Shown here: in pieces, positions 17,520 through 26,173 of the stretch | Layout of the letters: every line of letters starts with the position of its first letter | Position numbering within the stretch: position 1 is the stretch's first letter | From: an uncultured Paracoccaceae bacterium | GTDB taxonomy: Bacteria > Pseudomonadota > Alphaproteobacteria > Rhodobacterales > Rhodobacteraceae | DNA: 64,000 nt | Assembly: GCA_947493255.1 (NCBI GenBank) | Contig: CANLQK010000006.1 | Location: forward strand, 62,001-126,000 | Direction: 5' to 3' | Translations under genes and position numbers: made by a program | The notes under the pieces: model-generated | Told to the model about the DNA's origin: nothing | Databases searched by the model: none | What the model saw: only the letters and a program-made list of their open reading frames with translations

Positions 17520-18728
17520 TCAAACCCCGGCCACTTCGGCGCTGTTTTCGAACCGGTCGTTGAGGCGCCAAAGCCCCCAAGCCAGCGGGATTGCTGCCAA
17601 CCCCCCAACCACATAGGCAAACGGTTCGTCGTAGAAGGTCTCGAACGCTTGGGTGTAGGCGTGAATGGCGCCAAACGTCATGGCCGCATTGAAGATGCCG
17701 CGACGGTTGGTATGGCCTGACCAAACGGCTGCAACCACCAGCAAAATAGCCCAAACAATAGAATAGACATGTTCGCTAATGTGGAGCGCCGTTGCATCAA
17801 AGGCATCACGCGCTGCGCGATAGTCTTCGTAGTTGCCATCAAAGCGCCAGCTGGAACGGCCCGGACCCCAAAGCGTTAGACCGATGGTGTCACCAAACAG
17901 GCTGCCGACGAGGAAACACAGGTTCGCCACGATAAAGGCCATGATGCCAAACATATGAGTGTGGCGGCGGTACCTATCAGTCAGGACTTTGGCTAAGGCA
18001 ATACAAACGGCCATAGCGGCCAAGAGCTGCAGGATAGAAAGGGTCGGTTCGGGGCTGTAGAACGCATACATCGCCGACCAGTAGAAGGTGCCCGTTTCAA
18101 GCATTTGTGCAAAAGGCACGATCGCCAGCGCGGTTATTAGCCGGACATCAATCAGCATTCCGACTGCGATAAACATAGCCGCAACATAGCCGTGGATCAG
18201 GGTGATCGGCACACCGGACAGGTCTACAGCGTACCCCCAGATATAGAGACCAGCCACGTGCAAGGCACCCGCAAGTAAGATCAGGCTACCCGTCAGAAAA
18301 CGGGTGTGGAGTGGGCTTCGCAAGAAAGCGGCTAAGGTCACGACAAGGGCAACCGCGCCAATTGCGATAAGCGCGAGCCCCCCATTTTTTTCGCCTAGTT
18401 TATCAACCAAATCGAACATGCCGCCAAAGGTGAGCATTCCCGCCCCGATCAGTGCGGACGCATTTCCCAGCATGCGGTACAACGCATCGGTTTTCAGCAG
18501 GATGTAGGTACCGCTCGCCAAGAAAAGCCCACCTACGATAGCAACCGCGAGAGCGTTGCCGAGCCACAGTACAAAACCAATTGCAGCGGCGATGATCCCG
18601 AAACACAGGACCGAGTTAATGACGAGAGAAACCATGACCTGCCGCGAACGGCGGGCGATGATCGAGCCCTGGTCGGCGGTTAGGATACCTTCCGCGACAA
18701 GGGTTTCGGTTTGGACGACGTGGGGCAT
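17520..18728 (-). CDS. Multi-pass membrane protein (DUF2157-like)
   Basis: A roughly 402-residue integral membrane protein. A soluble N-terminal segment (MPHVVQTETLVAEGILTADQ) resembles the short helical leader of DUF2157 proteins and is followed by about ten to eleven hydrophobic helices. ATG 18728 is preferred because GGAGG stands 6 bases before it; an upstream ATG would place the promoter palindrome inside the gene. A palindrome TGAACNNNGTTCA lies 22 bp upstream. No transport or catalytic motif is visible. The function is unknown. Confidence 0.72.
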   Translation of the reverse strand: MPHVVQTETLVAEGILTADQGSIIARRSRQVMVSLVINSVLCFGIIAAAIGFVLWLGNALAVAIVGGLFLASGTYILLKTDALYRMLGNASALIGAGMLTFGGMFDLVDKLGEKNGGLALIAIGAVALVVTLAAFLRSPLHTRFLTGSLILLAGALHVAGLYIWGYAVDLSGVPITLIHGYVAAMFIAVGMLIDVRLITALAIVPFAQMLETGTFYWSAMYAFYSPEPTLSILQLLAAMAVCIALAKVLTDRYRRHTHMFGIMAFIVANLCFLVGSLFGDTIGLTLWGPGRSSWRFDGNYEDYRAARDAFDATALHISEHVYSIVWAILLVVAAVWSGHTNRRGIFNAAMTFGAIHAYTQAFETFYDEPFAYVVGGLAAIPLAWGLWRLNDRFENSAEVAGV

Positions 18729-18750
18729 TCTAGACCTCCATTGCAAAATA

Positions 18751-18795
18751 TGAACAGCGTTCATGTCCTTATGGATCAAAAATGAACGCCGTTCA
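18751..18795. promoter_or_regulatory. Twin palindromes, likely operator pair
   Basis: TGAACAGCGTTCA (18751-18763) and TGAACGCCGTTCA (18783-18795) are near-identical 13-bp dyads, TGAAC-N3-GTTCA, with centres 32 bp apart, about three helical turns. They lie just upstream of the membrane-protein gene at 18728. The second touches the 3' end of the upstream gene. The pattern resembles TetR-family operators, but no TetR gene is in the window. Confidence 0.65.
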
Positions 18796-19983
18796 AGTAT
18801 TTTTCTTTAGCCACCCTGCGGCCCAATCTACCGACTTACTGCCGACAAAGGTTGCGACGCGGTCGACCTCAGATGTAAGAGCGGCGATGCGGGCCTTCCC
18901 CATGCGAATACCGTTCTCTGGCCAAAAGGCTGTGACGAGCGTGGTATCACCGTCGCGTTTTGTATCGATGCGACCAATCATACGGTCGCCCTGCATAACT
19001 GGAAAAACGTAATAGCCGTATTTGCGTTTTGGCGCGGGGACAAAGATTTCGATGCGATAATGAAAATCAAACAGCCTTTCGGCGCGCTTTCGGTCGCGCA
19101 ACGCGGGATCAAACGGGGACAGCAACCTGACGCGCGCGTTCGGGTTATCTGGTGTTTCATCTGGTGTTTGTGGCCACATGAAAGACCGGCGCAGGGTGCC
19201 ATCTGCCGATTGGATGTCGGCCTCTGCCACAAGTTGGTCAGCCAAAGCACGGGCGCACCAGTCTTTGGCCTGTGCTGGGGTGATGATGTCGTAGAAGGCG
19301 GCAATTTCACCTGACGTTGCAAAGCCAAGCCGGTCTAATGCAGTGCGACACGCCCAATCGACCATTTCGTCTTCGGACACACGTGCATTGAGGTGTTCGG
19401 CCGGAATAACACGTTCGGTCAGGTCGTAATGTTTGCGGAACCCTTGGCGGTGACAAACCGAAATTTCGCCGGATCGCCAGAGATATTCGAGCGCCGTTTT
19501 GGAGGGGTGCCAGTCCCACCAACCGCCAGATTTGCGTTTTTCATCACTGCCGACGTCCATGGACGAACAGGCGCCCTGGTCGTTGATCTGTTGAAGGACA
19601 GCGTCGAGTTTTTCGCGAAACCCTTCGCGACGCCATGCATCCCAACGGCGGTCCATGAACGCCTTATCTTTCGCGAACTTATGCCGCCACATTGGGAAAC
19701 TAGACATGCTGATAACAGACGCATCGTGTGTCCAATGTTCAAATGCGCCACGGGTCTTCAAGTGTTTGGGAAGGTTGGGGGCCCGGTATTGCTGACGGCG
19801 GGACCACAAAATGAGGTCATGGGCGCGCGCCAAAGTATTCACGCTATCGACCTGCACAAAGCCAAGGTGATCGATCACCGATTGAAGGTCGTCCCCCTTG
19901 CCTGCCCCGCTCCGCGCGCCAAGCAACATGTGGCGGTCCAGAAAAAGGCGGCGAGCGGTTTGATTGTCGATTACAGGGCGCAT
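18793..19983 (-). CDS. YcaQ/AlkX-like winged-helix DNA repair protein
   Basis: The 396-residue protein belongs to the HTH_42 family that includes the AlkX (YcaQ) and AlkZ glycosylases, which unhook interstrand crosslinks or remove bulky alkylated bases. The N-terminal winged-helix region (about 1-90) contains [20 protein letters not shown], and a middle winged helix follows. The conserved [20 protein letters not shown] near residue 285 leads to [20 protein letters not shown], the family's DNA-interacting beta core. It is divergent from smpB with a 75-bp gap. Assignment to the glycosylase family is from motifs; activity is inferred. Confidence 0.8.
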   Translation of the reverse strand: MRPVIDNQTARRLFLDRHMLLGARSGAGKGDDLQSVIDHLGFVQVDSVNTLARAHDLILWSRRQQYRAPNLPKHLKTRGAFEHWTHDASVISMSSFPMWRHKFAKDKAFMDRRWDAWRREGFREKLDAVLQQINDQGACSSMDVGSDEKRKSGGWWDWHPSKTALEYLWRSGEISVCHRQGFRKHYDLTERVIPAEHLNARVSEDEMVDWACRTALDRLGFATSGEIAAFYDIITPAQAKDWCARALADQLVAEADIQSADGTLRRSFMWPQTPDETPDNPNARVRLLSPFDPALRDRKRAERLFDFHYRIEIFVPAPKRKYGYYVFPVMQGDRMIGRIDTKRDGDTTLVTAFWPENGIRMGKARIAALTSEVDRVATFVGSKSVDWAAGWLKKNT

Positions 19984-20058
19984 CTGGGGTCTTTCAGTGT
20001 GTTGAACATCACCCTACGGGTTGTAGCGCGGCCTGTCGTGGCCTATTTGCGAGGGACT

Positions 20059-20535
20059 ATGGCAAAGAAAAAAGATGTAAACCCGAACTATAAGGTGATC
20101 GCCGAGAACCGGCGCGCACGGTATGACTATGCCATCGAGGATGACATAGAATGCGGGATTATACTTTCTGGGTCCGAGGTGAAGTCGCTGCGCGTTGGGC
20201 AGTCGAACATCGCGGACAGCTACGCGTCTGTTGATGATGGCGAACTTTGGCTGACCAACTGTTACATCGCGCCTTATAAACAGGCGATGTTTCCCCATGA
20301 AGAACGGGCGAAACGGAAACTGCTGGTGTCGCGGCGTGAATTGGCCCGATTGTGGAACGCCACCCAACGTAACGGTATGACTTTGGTGCCACTGGTCATG
20401 TATTTCAACGACAAAGGCCGCGTGAAAATTAAGATCGCGACCGCCAAGGGTAAGCAAAAGCAAGATAAACGCGCCAGTGACGCCAAGCGCGATTGGGGCC
20501 GACAGAAGGCCCGTTTACTGCGCAACGGCGCCTAG
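20059..20535 (+). CDS. smpB: SsrA-binding protein SmpB
   Basis: SmpB binds tmRNA and brings it to ribosomes stalled on broken messages. The 158-residue protein matches the family length. It has the OB-barrel core with the [10 protein letters not shown] motif around residues 36-45, the [10 protein letters not shown] loop, and the basic, initially disordered C-terminal tail ([20 protein letters not shown]) that mimics the codon-anticodon helix in the decoding centre. The start at ATG 20059 follows GAGGGA. The gene seems monocistronic; the tmRNA gene itself is not in the window. Confidence 0.96.
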   Translation: MAKKKDVNPNYKVIAENRRARYDYAIEDDIECGIILSGSEVKSLRVGQSNIADSYASVDDGELWLTNCYIAPYKQAMFPHEERAKRKLLVSRRELARLWNATQRNGMTLVPLVMYFNDKGRVKIKIATAKGKQKQDKRASDAKRDWGRQKARLLRNGA

Positions 20536-20685
20536 GGTTTCCGCCACGTCCCGAGGGGAAAAGGGTCGAAATTCTCCCACTGTTGAAAAATTAGGCACTT
20601 CTGGTACGATCTAATGGCACAACCAGTGGTGGGTCTGGCTGTGGTCAATTCAATATATGCCCATCACATGGAAGGATTGGGACAA

Positions 20686-20997
20686 ATGGAAATGATTCTT
20701 GGACTGCTGATTCCGGCGTTATCTGGCGCTGCGGGCGGTAACATTATTGGTAAAGTTGCAGGCGCTCTTAACGGCGGTGGCATGATGAACACTGTGCTTG
20801 GTGCAGTTGGCGGCCTTGGCGCTGGCTCAATCTTGGGCGGCCTAGGTGTAGACGCGGCAAGCGGTGCAGACGCAGCAGCAGCCGTTTCTAACTTCGACAT
20901 TGGCACACTGGTTTCCGGTATTGCCGGCGGTGGTGCTGGTGGTGCTGCATTGGGCGGCATCGGCGGTGTCATCAAAAACATGATGAACAAAGGCTAA
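20686..20997 (+). CDS. Small Gly/Ala-rich hydrophobic protein
   Basis: A 103-residue protein beginning MEMILGLLIPALSGAAGGNI. Over 40 percent of it is Gly and Ala, arranged in glycine-zipper-like repeats (GGLGAGSILGGLG, GGGAGGAALGGIGG) that suit membrane-embedded helices. I chose ATG 20686 because AAGGATTGGGA precedes it; earlier in-frame ATGs would prepend a poorly hydrophobic segment. It has its own strong terminator, so it is a single-gene unit. No family is recognised. Glycine-zipper proteins can self-associate in membranes, but function here is unknown. Confidence 0.7.
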   Translation: MEMILGLLIPALSGAAGGNIIGKVAGALNGGGMMNTVLGAVGGLGAGSILGGLGVDAASGADAAAAVSNFDIGTLVSGIAGGGAGGAALGGIGGVIKNMMNKG

Positions 20998-21020
20998 TTC
21001 TCGTTCGTAACGAGTAATAG

Positions 21021-21055
21021 AGGGCGTTGTGGTCTTGTTCCGCAGCGCCCTTTTT
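21021..21055 (+). terminator. Rho-independent terminator after the Gly-rich protein gene
   Basis: AGGGCGTTGTGG (21021-21032) pairs with CCGCAGCGCCCT (21040-21051), 12 bp including two G:U pairs, across a 7-nt loop, and is followed by TTTTT. Confidence 0.88.
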
Positions 21056-21133
21056 GCGTGCGGTCTTGCGCAAAACCCAGCACAGCGTTAGGGACTAGAC
21101 GATAGAAATTTGCCTGCAATCCAAGGGAATGCC

Positions 21134-21991
21134 ATGGCCATTGACGACCCCAAAACGCTTGTTTCGACCAGTTGGCTGGCCGATCACCTAAAAGACCCTG
21201 ATCTCCGGATATTGGACGCAACGTGGTTCATGCCCAATGAGGCACGAGACGCACGCGCTGAATATGACGCTGCACACATTCCAGGCGCCCGCTTTTTTGA
21301 TATCGACGACATCAGTGACCATCGATCTGAACTACCGCATATGGTCCCGCCTGTTGAAAAATTCATGAGCCGATTGCGCGCAATGGGCGTTGGCGATGGG
21401 CATCAGGTGGTTGTTTACGACAGCTTGGGCATTTTCAGCGCAGCACGCGTTTGGTGGATGTTCCGCTTGATGGGAAAAATGGACATTGCGGTGCTGGATG
21501 GCGGGTTTGCAAAATGGCAAGCCGAAGGTCACCCTGTTGAGGATTTGGCACCGGTTATTCGCGACCGTCACATGATCGTTAGTCGACAGAACCACATGGT
21601 GAAAGATGTCACGCAGGTCGCGGCGGCCTCCAAGTTGGGTGACTACGTGATCGTAGATGCCCGTGCGCCAGAACGATTCCGCGGAGACGTTGAAGAACCC
21701 CGCGAAGGGCTACGTTCGGGGCATATCCCGAACAGCCGCAATGTGTTTTTCCGTGATCTTTTGAAACCCGATGGGACGATGAAGACCGCAGATGCCATGC
21801 GCGGAATTTTCGAAAAGGCAGGCGTCGACCTGGCCAAACCCGCGATCTTGTCGTGTGGGTCTGGTGTTACGGCGGCGATCCTTGCTTTGGCGATGGAACG
21901 GTTGGGCAAAACCGACCACGCTGTGTACGACGGAAGCTGGTCCGAATGGGGCACCTTCCATGACCTTCCTTTAGCAACCGGAGACGCATGA
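21134..21991 (+). CDS. sseA: 3-mercaptopyruvate/thiosulfate sulfurtransferase
   Basis: The 285-residue two-domain rhodanese transfers sulfane sulfur from 3-mercaptopyruvate or thiosulfate to acceptors. The N-terminal rhodanese (about 1-140) is inactive, with the FDIDDISDH region. The C-terminal one has the active loop CGSGVTA with catalytic Cys241. CGSG[VT]TA loops are characteristic of mercaptopyruvate-type enzymes. ATG 21134 is preferred, with AAGGGAA upstream. The stop overlaps the aminotransferase start (ATGATG), so the two are coupled. The pairing makes sense because transamination of cysteine yields mercaptopyruvate. Confidence 0.9.
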   Translation: MAIDDPKTLVSTSWLADHLKDPDLRILDATWFMPNEARDARAEYDAAHIPGARFFDIDDISDHRSELPHMVPPVEKFMSRLRAMGVGDGHQVVVYDSLGIFSAARVWWMFRLMGKMDIAVLDGGFAKWQAEGHPVEDLAPVIRDRHMIVSRQNHMVKDVTQVAAASKLGDYVIVDARAPERFRGDVEEPREGLRSGHIPNSRNVFFRDLLKPDGTMKTADAMRGIFEKAGVDLAKPAILSCGSGVTAAILALAMERLGKTDHAVYDGSWSEWGTFHDLPLATGDA

Positions 21992-23175
21992 TGCTGGAGC
22001 ATCTTTCCGAACAACCCAAAGATAAAATTCTGGCCCTTATGGCTGCCTATCGCGCGGATGAGCGTGAACCGAAGGTGGACCTCGGTGTTGGTGTGTACAA
22101 AGACGCATCGGGCAATACGCCTGTTATGCGCGCAGTCAAAAAGGCCGAACGCCTTTTGGTCAAGGAACAGAAAAGCAAATCTTATACTGGGTTGGCTGGC
22201 GATCCGGCGTTTTCGGACGCGATGATTGATCTGGTTCTGGGCGATTCAGTTGCACGCAACCGTGTGGCGGCAGTGGCGACACCCGGCGGTACTGGTGCGA
22301 TCCGCCAGGCGTTGGAACTGATCAAGCTGGCTGCCCCTGGTGCAACCGTTTGGTTGTCTGACCCGACATGGCCAAACCACCCGTCGATCATCAAATATCT
22401 TGGTATGAAGACCAAGAGCTACCGCTATTTCGACCGTGAGACACGCAATGTAGACTACATTGGCATGTTGACCGATTTGGGCGCTGTGTTGCCCGGCGAT
22501 GTCGTATTGCTGCATGGCTGCTGTCACAACCCGACTGGCGCGAACCTGACGTTGCCGCAATGGGATGGCGTGATCAATCTGCTGAAAGAAAAGTCCGCGA
22601 CGCCTTTCATCGATATCGCTTACCAAGGCTTCGGCGACGGGCTGGACAAAGACGCAGCAGCAACCCGCAAAGTCGCGGCTGCGTTCGACAACGTGTTGAT
22701 TGCAGCATCTTGTTCCAAGAACTTCGGCATCTACCGCGAGCGGACTGGCATTCTGATGGCGATCGCTAAAGACGAAGGTATTCGCGATGTCGCGCAACAG
22801 AACCTTTCGTACCTCAATCGCCAGAACTTTAGCTTTCCACCTGATCACGGTGCACGGATTGTTACAACGATCCTGAATAACCCTGAACTGCGCGCCGATT
22901 GGGAAGCCGAGCTGGAAGACGTTCGTTTGGGCATGTTGGAACTGCGCACGCAGCTGGCCGCTGAGTTGCGCCGCCTGTCTAATTCTGACCGGTTCGATTT
23001 CTTGGCAGAACACCGTGGAATGTTCAGCCTGCTGGGCACGTCCCCTGACAAGGTTGAAGCACTGCGCGCCGATCATGGAATTTATATGGTTGGCGACAGC
23101 CGTATGAACATTGCAGGATTGAACAAGAAAACCATTCCGGTTCTGGCGCAAGCGATTATTGACGCAGGCATCTAA
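21988..23175 (+). CDS. Aspartate/aromatic amino acid aminotransferase (class I, TyrB/AspC type)
   Basis: The 395-residue PLP enzyme has the class Ib-like signature of the AspC/TyrB subfamily: GVGVYKD near residue 31, HNPTGANLT (about 179-187), the PLP lysine Lys244 in SCSKNFGIYRERTG, and the C-terminal MFSLLG and SRMNIAGL segments that bind the substrate carboxylate. It probably transaminates aspartate or aromatic amino acids with 2-oxoglutarate. Coupling to the sulfurtransferase suggests it may also handle cysteine, which is inference. Two adjacent ATGs (21988, 21991) are possible starts. Confidence 0.9.
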   Translation: MMLEHLSEQPKDKILALMAAYRADEREPKVDLGVGVYKDASGNTPVMRAVKKAERLLVKEQKSKSYTGLAGDPAFSDAMIDLVLGDSVARNRVAAVATPGGTGAIRQALELIKLAAPGATVWLSDPTWPNHPSIIKYLGMKTKSYRYFDRETRNVDYIGMLTDLGAVLPGDVVLLHGCCHNPTGANLTLPQWDGVINLLKEKSATPFIDIAYQGFGDGLDKDAAATRKVAAAFDNVLIAASCSKNFGIYRERTGILMAIAKDEGIRDVAQQNLSYLNRQNFSFPPDHGARIVTTILNNPELRADWEAELEDVRLGMLELRTQLAAELRRLSNSDRFDFLAEHRGMFSLLGTSPDKVEALRADHGIYMVGDSRMNIAGLNKKTIPVLAQAIIDAGI

Positions 23176-23199
23176 GACTTAAAGCAATTTAAATTTTAT

Positions 23200-23241
23200 C
23201 GCGGCGTGCCTTGTTGAACGGAGCACGCCGCGTTTCTTTTT
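23200..23241 (+). terminator. Terminator after the aminotransferase gene
   Basis: CGCGGCGTGC (23200-23209) pairs with GCACGCCGCG (23223-23232) across a 13-nt loop, followed by TTTCTTTTT. It sits between the convergent ends of the aminotransferase and AraC-type genes. Confidence 0.85.
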
Positions 23242-23250
23242 GGGATGGGT

Positions 23251-24075
23251 CTAATCGACAGGAATGGCCACTGTGAATGTGCCGCGCCCTGATTGCGGAT
23301 CAAACCGTTTATCATAGCATTCGTATTCTGGTGCACAGCGCGGTGTTAACCCCTGTTCGGGAATCGACTTATTCCAAATCGTATGAAACATTTTTGGCAT
23401 GTCAGATACGTGCCCGCTATGTTCAAATACGGCGTATCGGCCTGCTGGAATATCAACAACGTCCATGTCCTTTGGCGCGGTGTCACCTGACAATTGCGCG
23501 GCGGCCATATAGTCGAATGTGCCTTCTTCGGTGACGTTGTAACTTACGCCGTAGGCCGCTGATTGATCGAGCCCATCTTCAAAAAACCGTTCGTTGAAAC
23601 GTACCCAAAGGGGCGTGATGTCAGCATTGTTATCTTTGGAGCAGGAGATTGAAAGGCCAGCAACGCGCAAGGCAGGGCGTTCCTCGATGTTTGGTGTGGC
23701 GAGGTCAAGAAAGTCATTGGTTTGCATTGGAATTGGATCCTGTAGCGGTAGGGTTGCGATGATGTTCGTGCGGCGCAGATCCCGTGGAGGGCAACCGAAC
23801 ATGGTGGTGAATGCACGAGTAAATGCCTCGTGAGACGCATATTGCGCATCCAGTGCAACCGAGAGGATGTCGTCCTTGCCGTGTGCCAATGCCAAAGCCG
23901 CGATCGACAGGCGGCGACGGCGCAAGTAACCCATGGGGGCCAGTCCCGTCCCCGCGCGAAAAGCACGGTTCATGTGATAAGGACTTATGGCGCACAGGTC
24001 GGCCAGCTGTTGTGTCGTCAGCGGGTCCTTAAGATGACGTTCCAATTGCCAGATGATTTTGTCGACAAGCGCCAT
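23251..24075 (-). CDS. AraC-family regulator with GyrI-like effector domain
   Basis: The 274-residue protein has an N-terminal double helix-turn-helix of the AraC/XylS type (about 10-105, with LADLCAISPYHMNRAFRAGTG and ASHEAFTRAFTTMFGCPP). It is followed by a C-terminal GyrI-like, AraC effector-binding domain (about 115-274). This order, DNA binding first, is that of Rob/SoxS-like and RobA-type regulators that respond to small hydrophobic or cationic ligands. ATG 24075 is preferred because AGGATC precedes it and the domain starts at once. Targets are unknown; no adjacent efflux gene is present. Confidence 0.88.
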   Translation of the reverse strand: MALVDKIIWQLERHLKDPLTTQQLADLCAISPYHMNRAFRAGTGLAPMGYLRRRRLSIAALALAHGKDDILSVALDAQYASHEAFTRAFTTMFGCPPRDLRRTNIIATLPLQDPIPMQTNDFLDLATPNIEERPALRVAGLSISCSKDNNADITPLWVRFNERFFEDGLDQSAAYGVSYNVTEEGTFDYMAAAQLSGDTAPKDMDVVDIPAGRYAVFEHSGHVSDMPKMFHTIWNKSIPEQGLTPRCAPEYECYDKRFDPQSGRGTFTVAIPVD

Positions 24076-24166
24076 GAAGCACGATCCTATTTCAAGTTGC
24101 ACCCTTACCCTAGCGCGACTTGGTTAGCCCCGCTTGATCACCATTGCTGATCTATCCACAAACGGC

Positions 24167-24196
24167 AAAAGGCCCCGCTGTTACCAGCGGGGCCTT
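24167..24196. terminator. Terminator downstream of amtB
   Basis: GGCCCCGCTG (24171-24180) and CAGCGGGGCC (24185-24194) form a perfect 10-bp stem with a TTAC loop. On the minus strand it is followed by TTTT, consistent with ending the glnK-amtB message. Confidence 0.88.
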
Positions 24197-24222
24197 TCAT
24201 TTCGCTAAAGGCTAGAGCTGAA

Positions 24223-25533
<1,311 letters not shown>

Positions 25534-25557
25534 CTGTCTTCTTTCCCTTGTCCGCGA

Positions 25558-25896
25558 TTAAAGCGCGTCGTCGTTTGTTTCGCCAGTACGGACGCGCAGA
25601 GCGCTTTCCACATCGAGCGTAAAGATTTTGCCATCACCGATTTTGTCGGTCTTGGCGGTGGTTGCGATTGTTTGAACCACTTCGTCAGCCATGGCGGCAG
25701 CTACTACGATTTCGAGCTTCACCTTTGGTACGAAGTTCACAGCGTATTCTGCGCCGCGGTAGATTTCTGTATGGCCAGATTGAGAGCCGAAGCCCTTGAT
25801 TTCTGTCACCATCATGCCGCGCACGCCGATGGAGGTGAGTGCCTCGCGGACTTCCTCCAGCTTGAACGGTTTGATTGTTGCGATAATGAGTTTCAC
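25558..25896 (-). CDS. glnK: Nitrogen regulatory P-II protein GlnK
   Basis: The 112-residue trimeric signal protein senses ATP/ADP and 2-oxoglutarate and gates AmtB through its T-loop. The uridylylation site Tyr51 is in YRGAEYAVNF, and the B-loop reads TAKTDKIGDGKIF. Translation starts at GTG 25896 with GGAAGGG as ribosome site. It is cotranscribed with amtB. Two TTAATCAAG direct repeats lie 143 bp upstream. No clear sigma-54 promoter could be found by eye, so the mode of nitrogen control is not shown by the sequence. Confidence 0.95.
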   Translation of the reverse strand: MKLIIATIKPFKLEEVREALTSIGVRGMMVTEIKGFGSQSGHTEIYRGAEYAVNFVPKVKLEIVVAAAMADEVVQTIATTAKTDKIGDGKIFTLDVESALRVRTGETNDDAL

Positions 25897-26038
25897 GTTA
25901 GTCCCTTCCGATATGTTCGGTTAGCAAGCCCCAGGGGCTGCGCTGGTCGTAGAAAGGTCGTGAATGCCTTGGCATCTCAAGGTTCGGCGAGCGAAAATCA
26001 GGCGCTTTATGAACGCGGCTGCCCAAAAAATGCACAAT

Positions 26039-26067
26039 TTAATCAAGAAGCCTAAAAATTAATCAAG
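26039..26067. repeat. TTAATCAAG direct repeats upstream of glnK
   Basis: TTAATCAAG occurs at 26039-26047 and 26059-26067, 20 bp apart on the same face of the helix, in an AT-rich stretch between the divergent glnK and penicillin-binding-protein genes. Both copies are followed by A/T AG. They may be a transcription-factor site. Confidence 0.4.
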
Positions 26068-26173
26068 TAGAAAAGTGCTGAATTAAGACTTTCACAACTC
26101 TACTTTTGGAATCAGTGGATGTATCATGCAGGCAAGAGACGCCGAAAAAGGCGCGATATGGTGAGTGAGCAGT

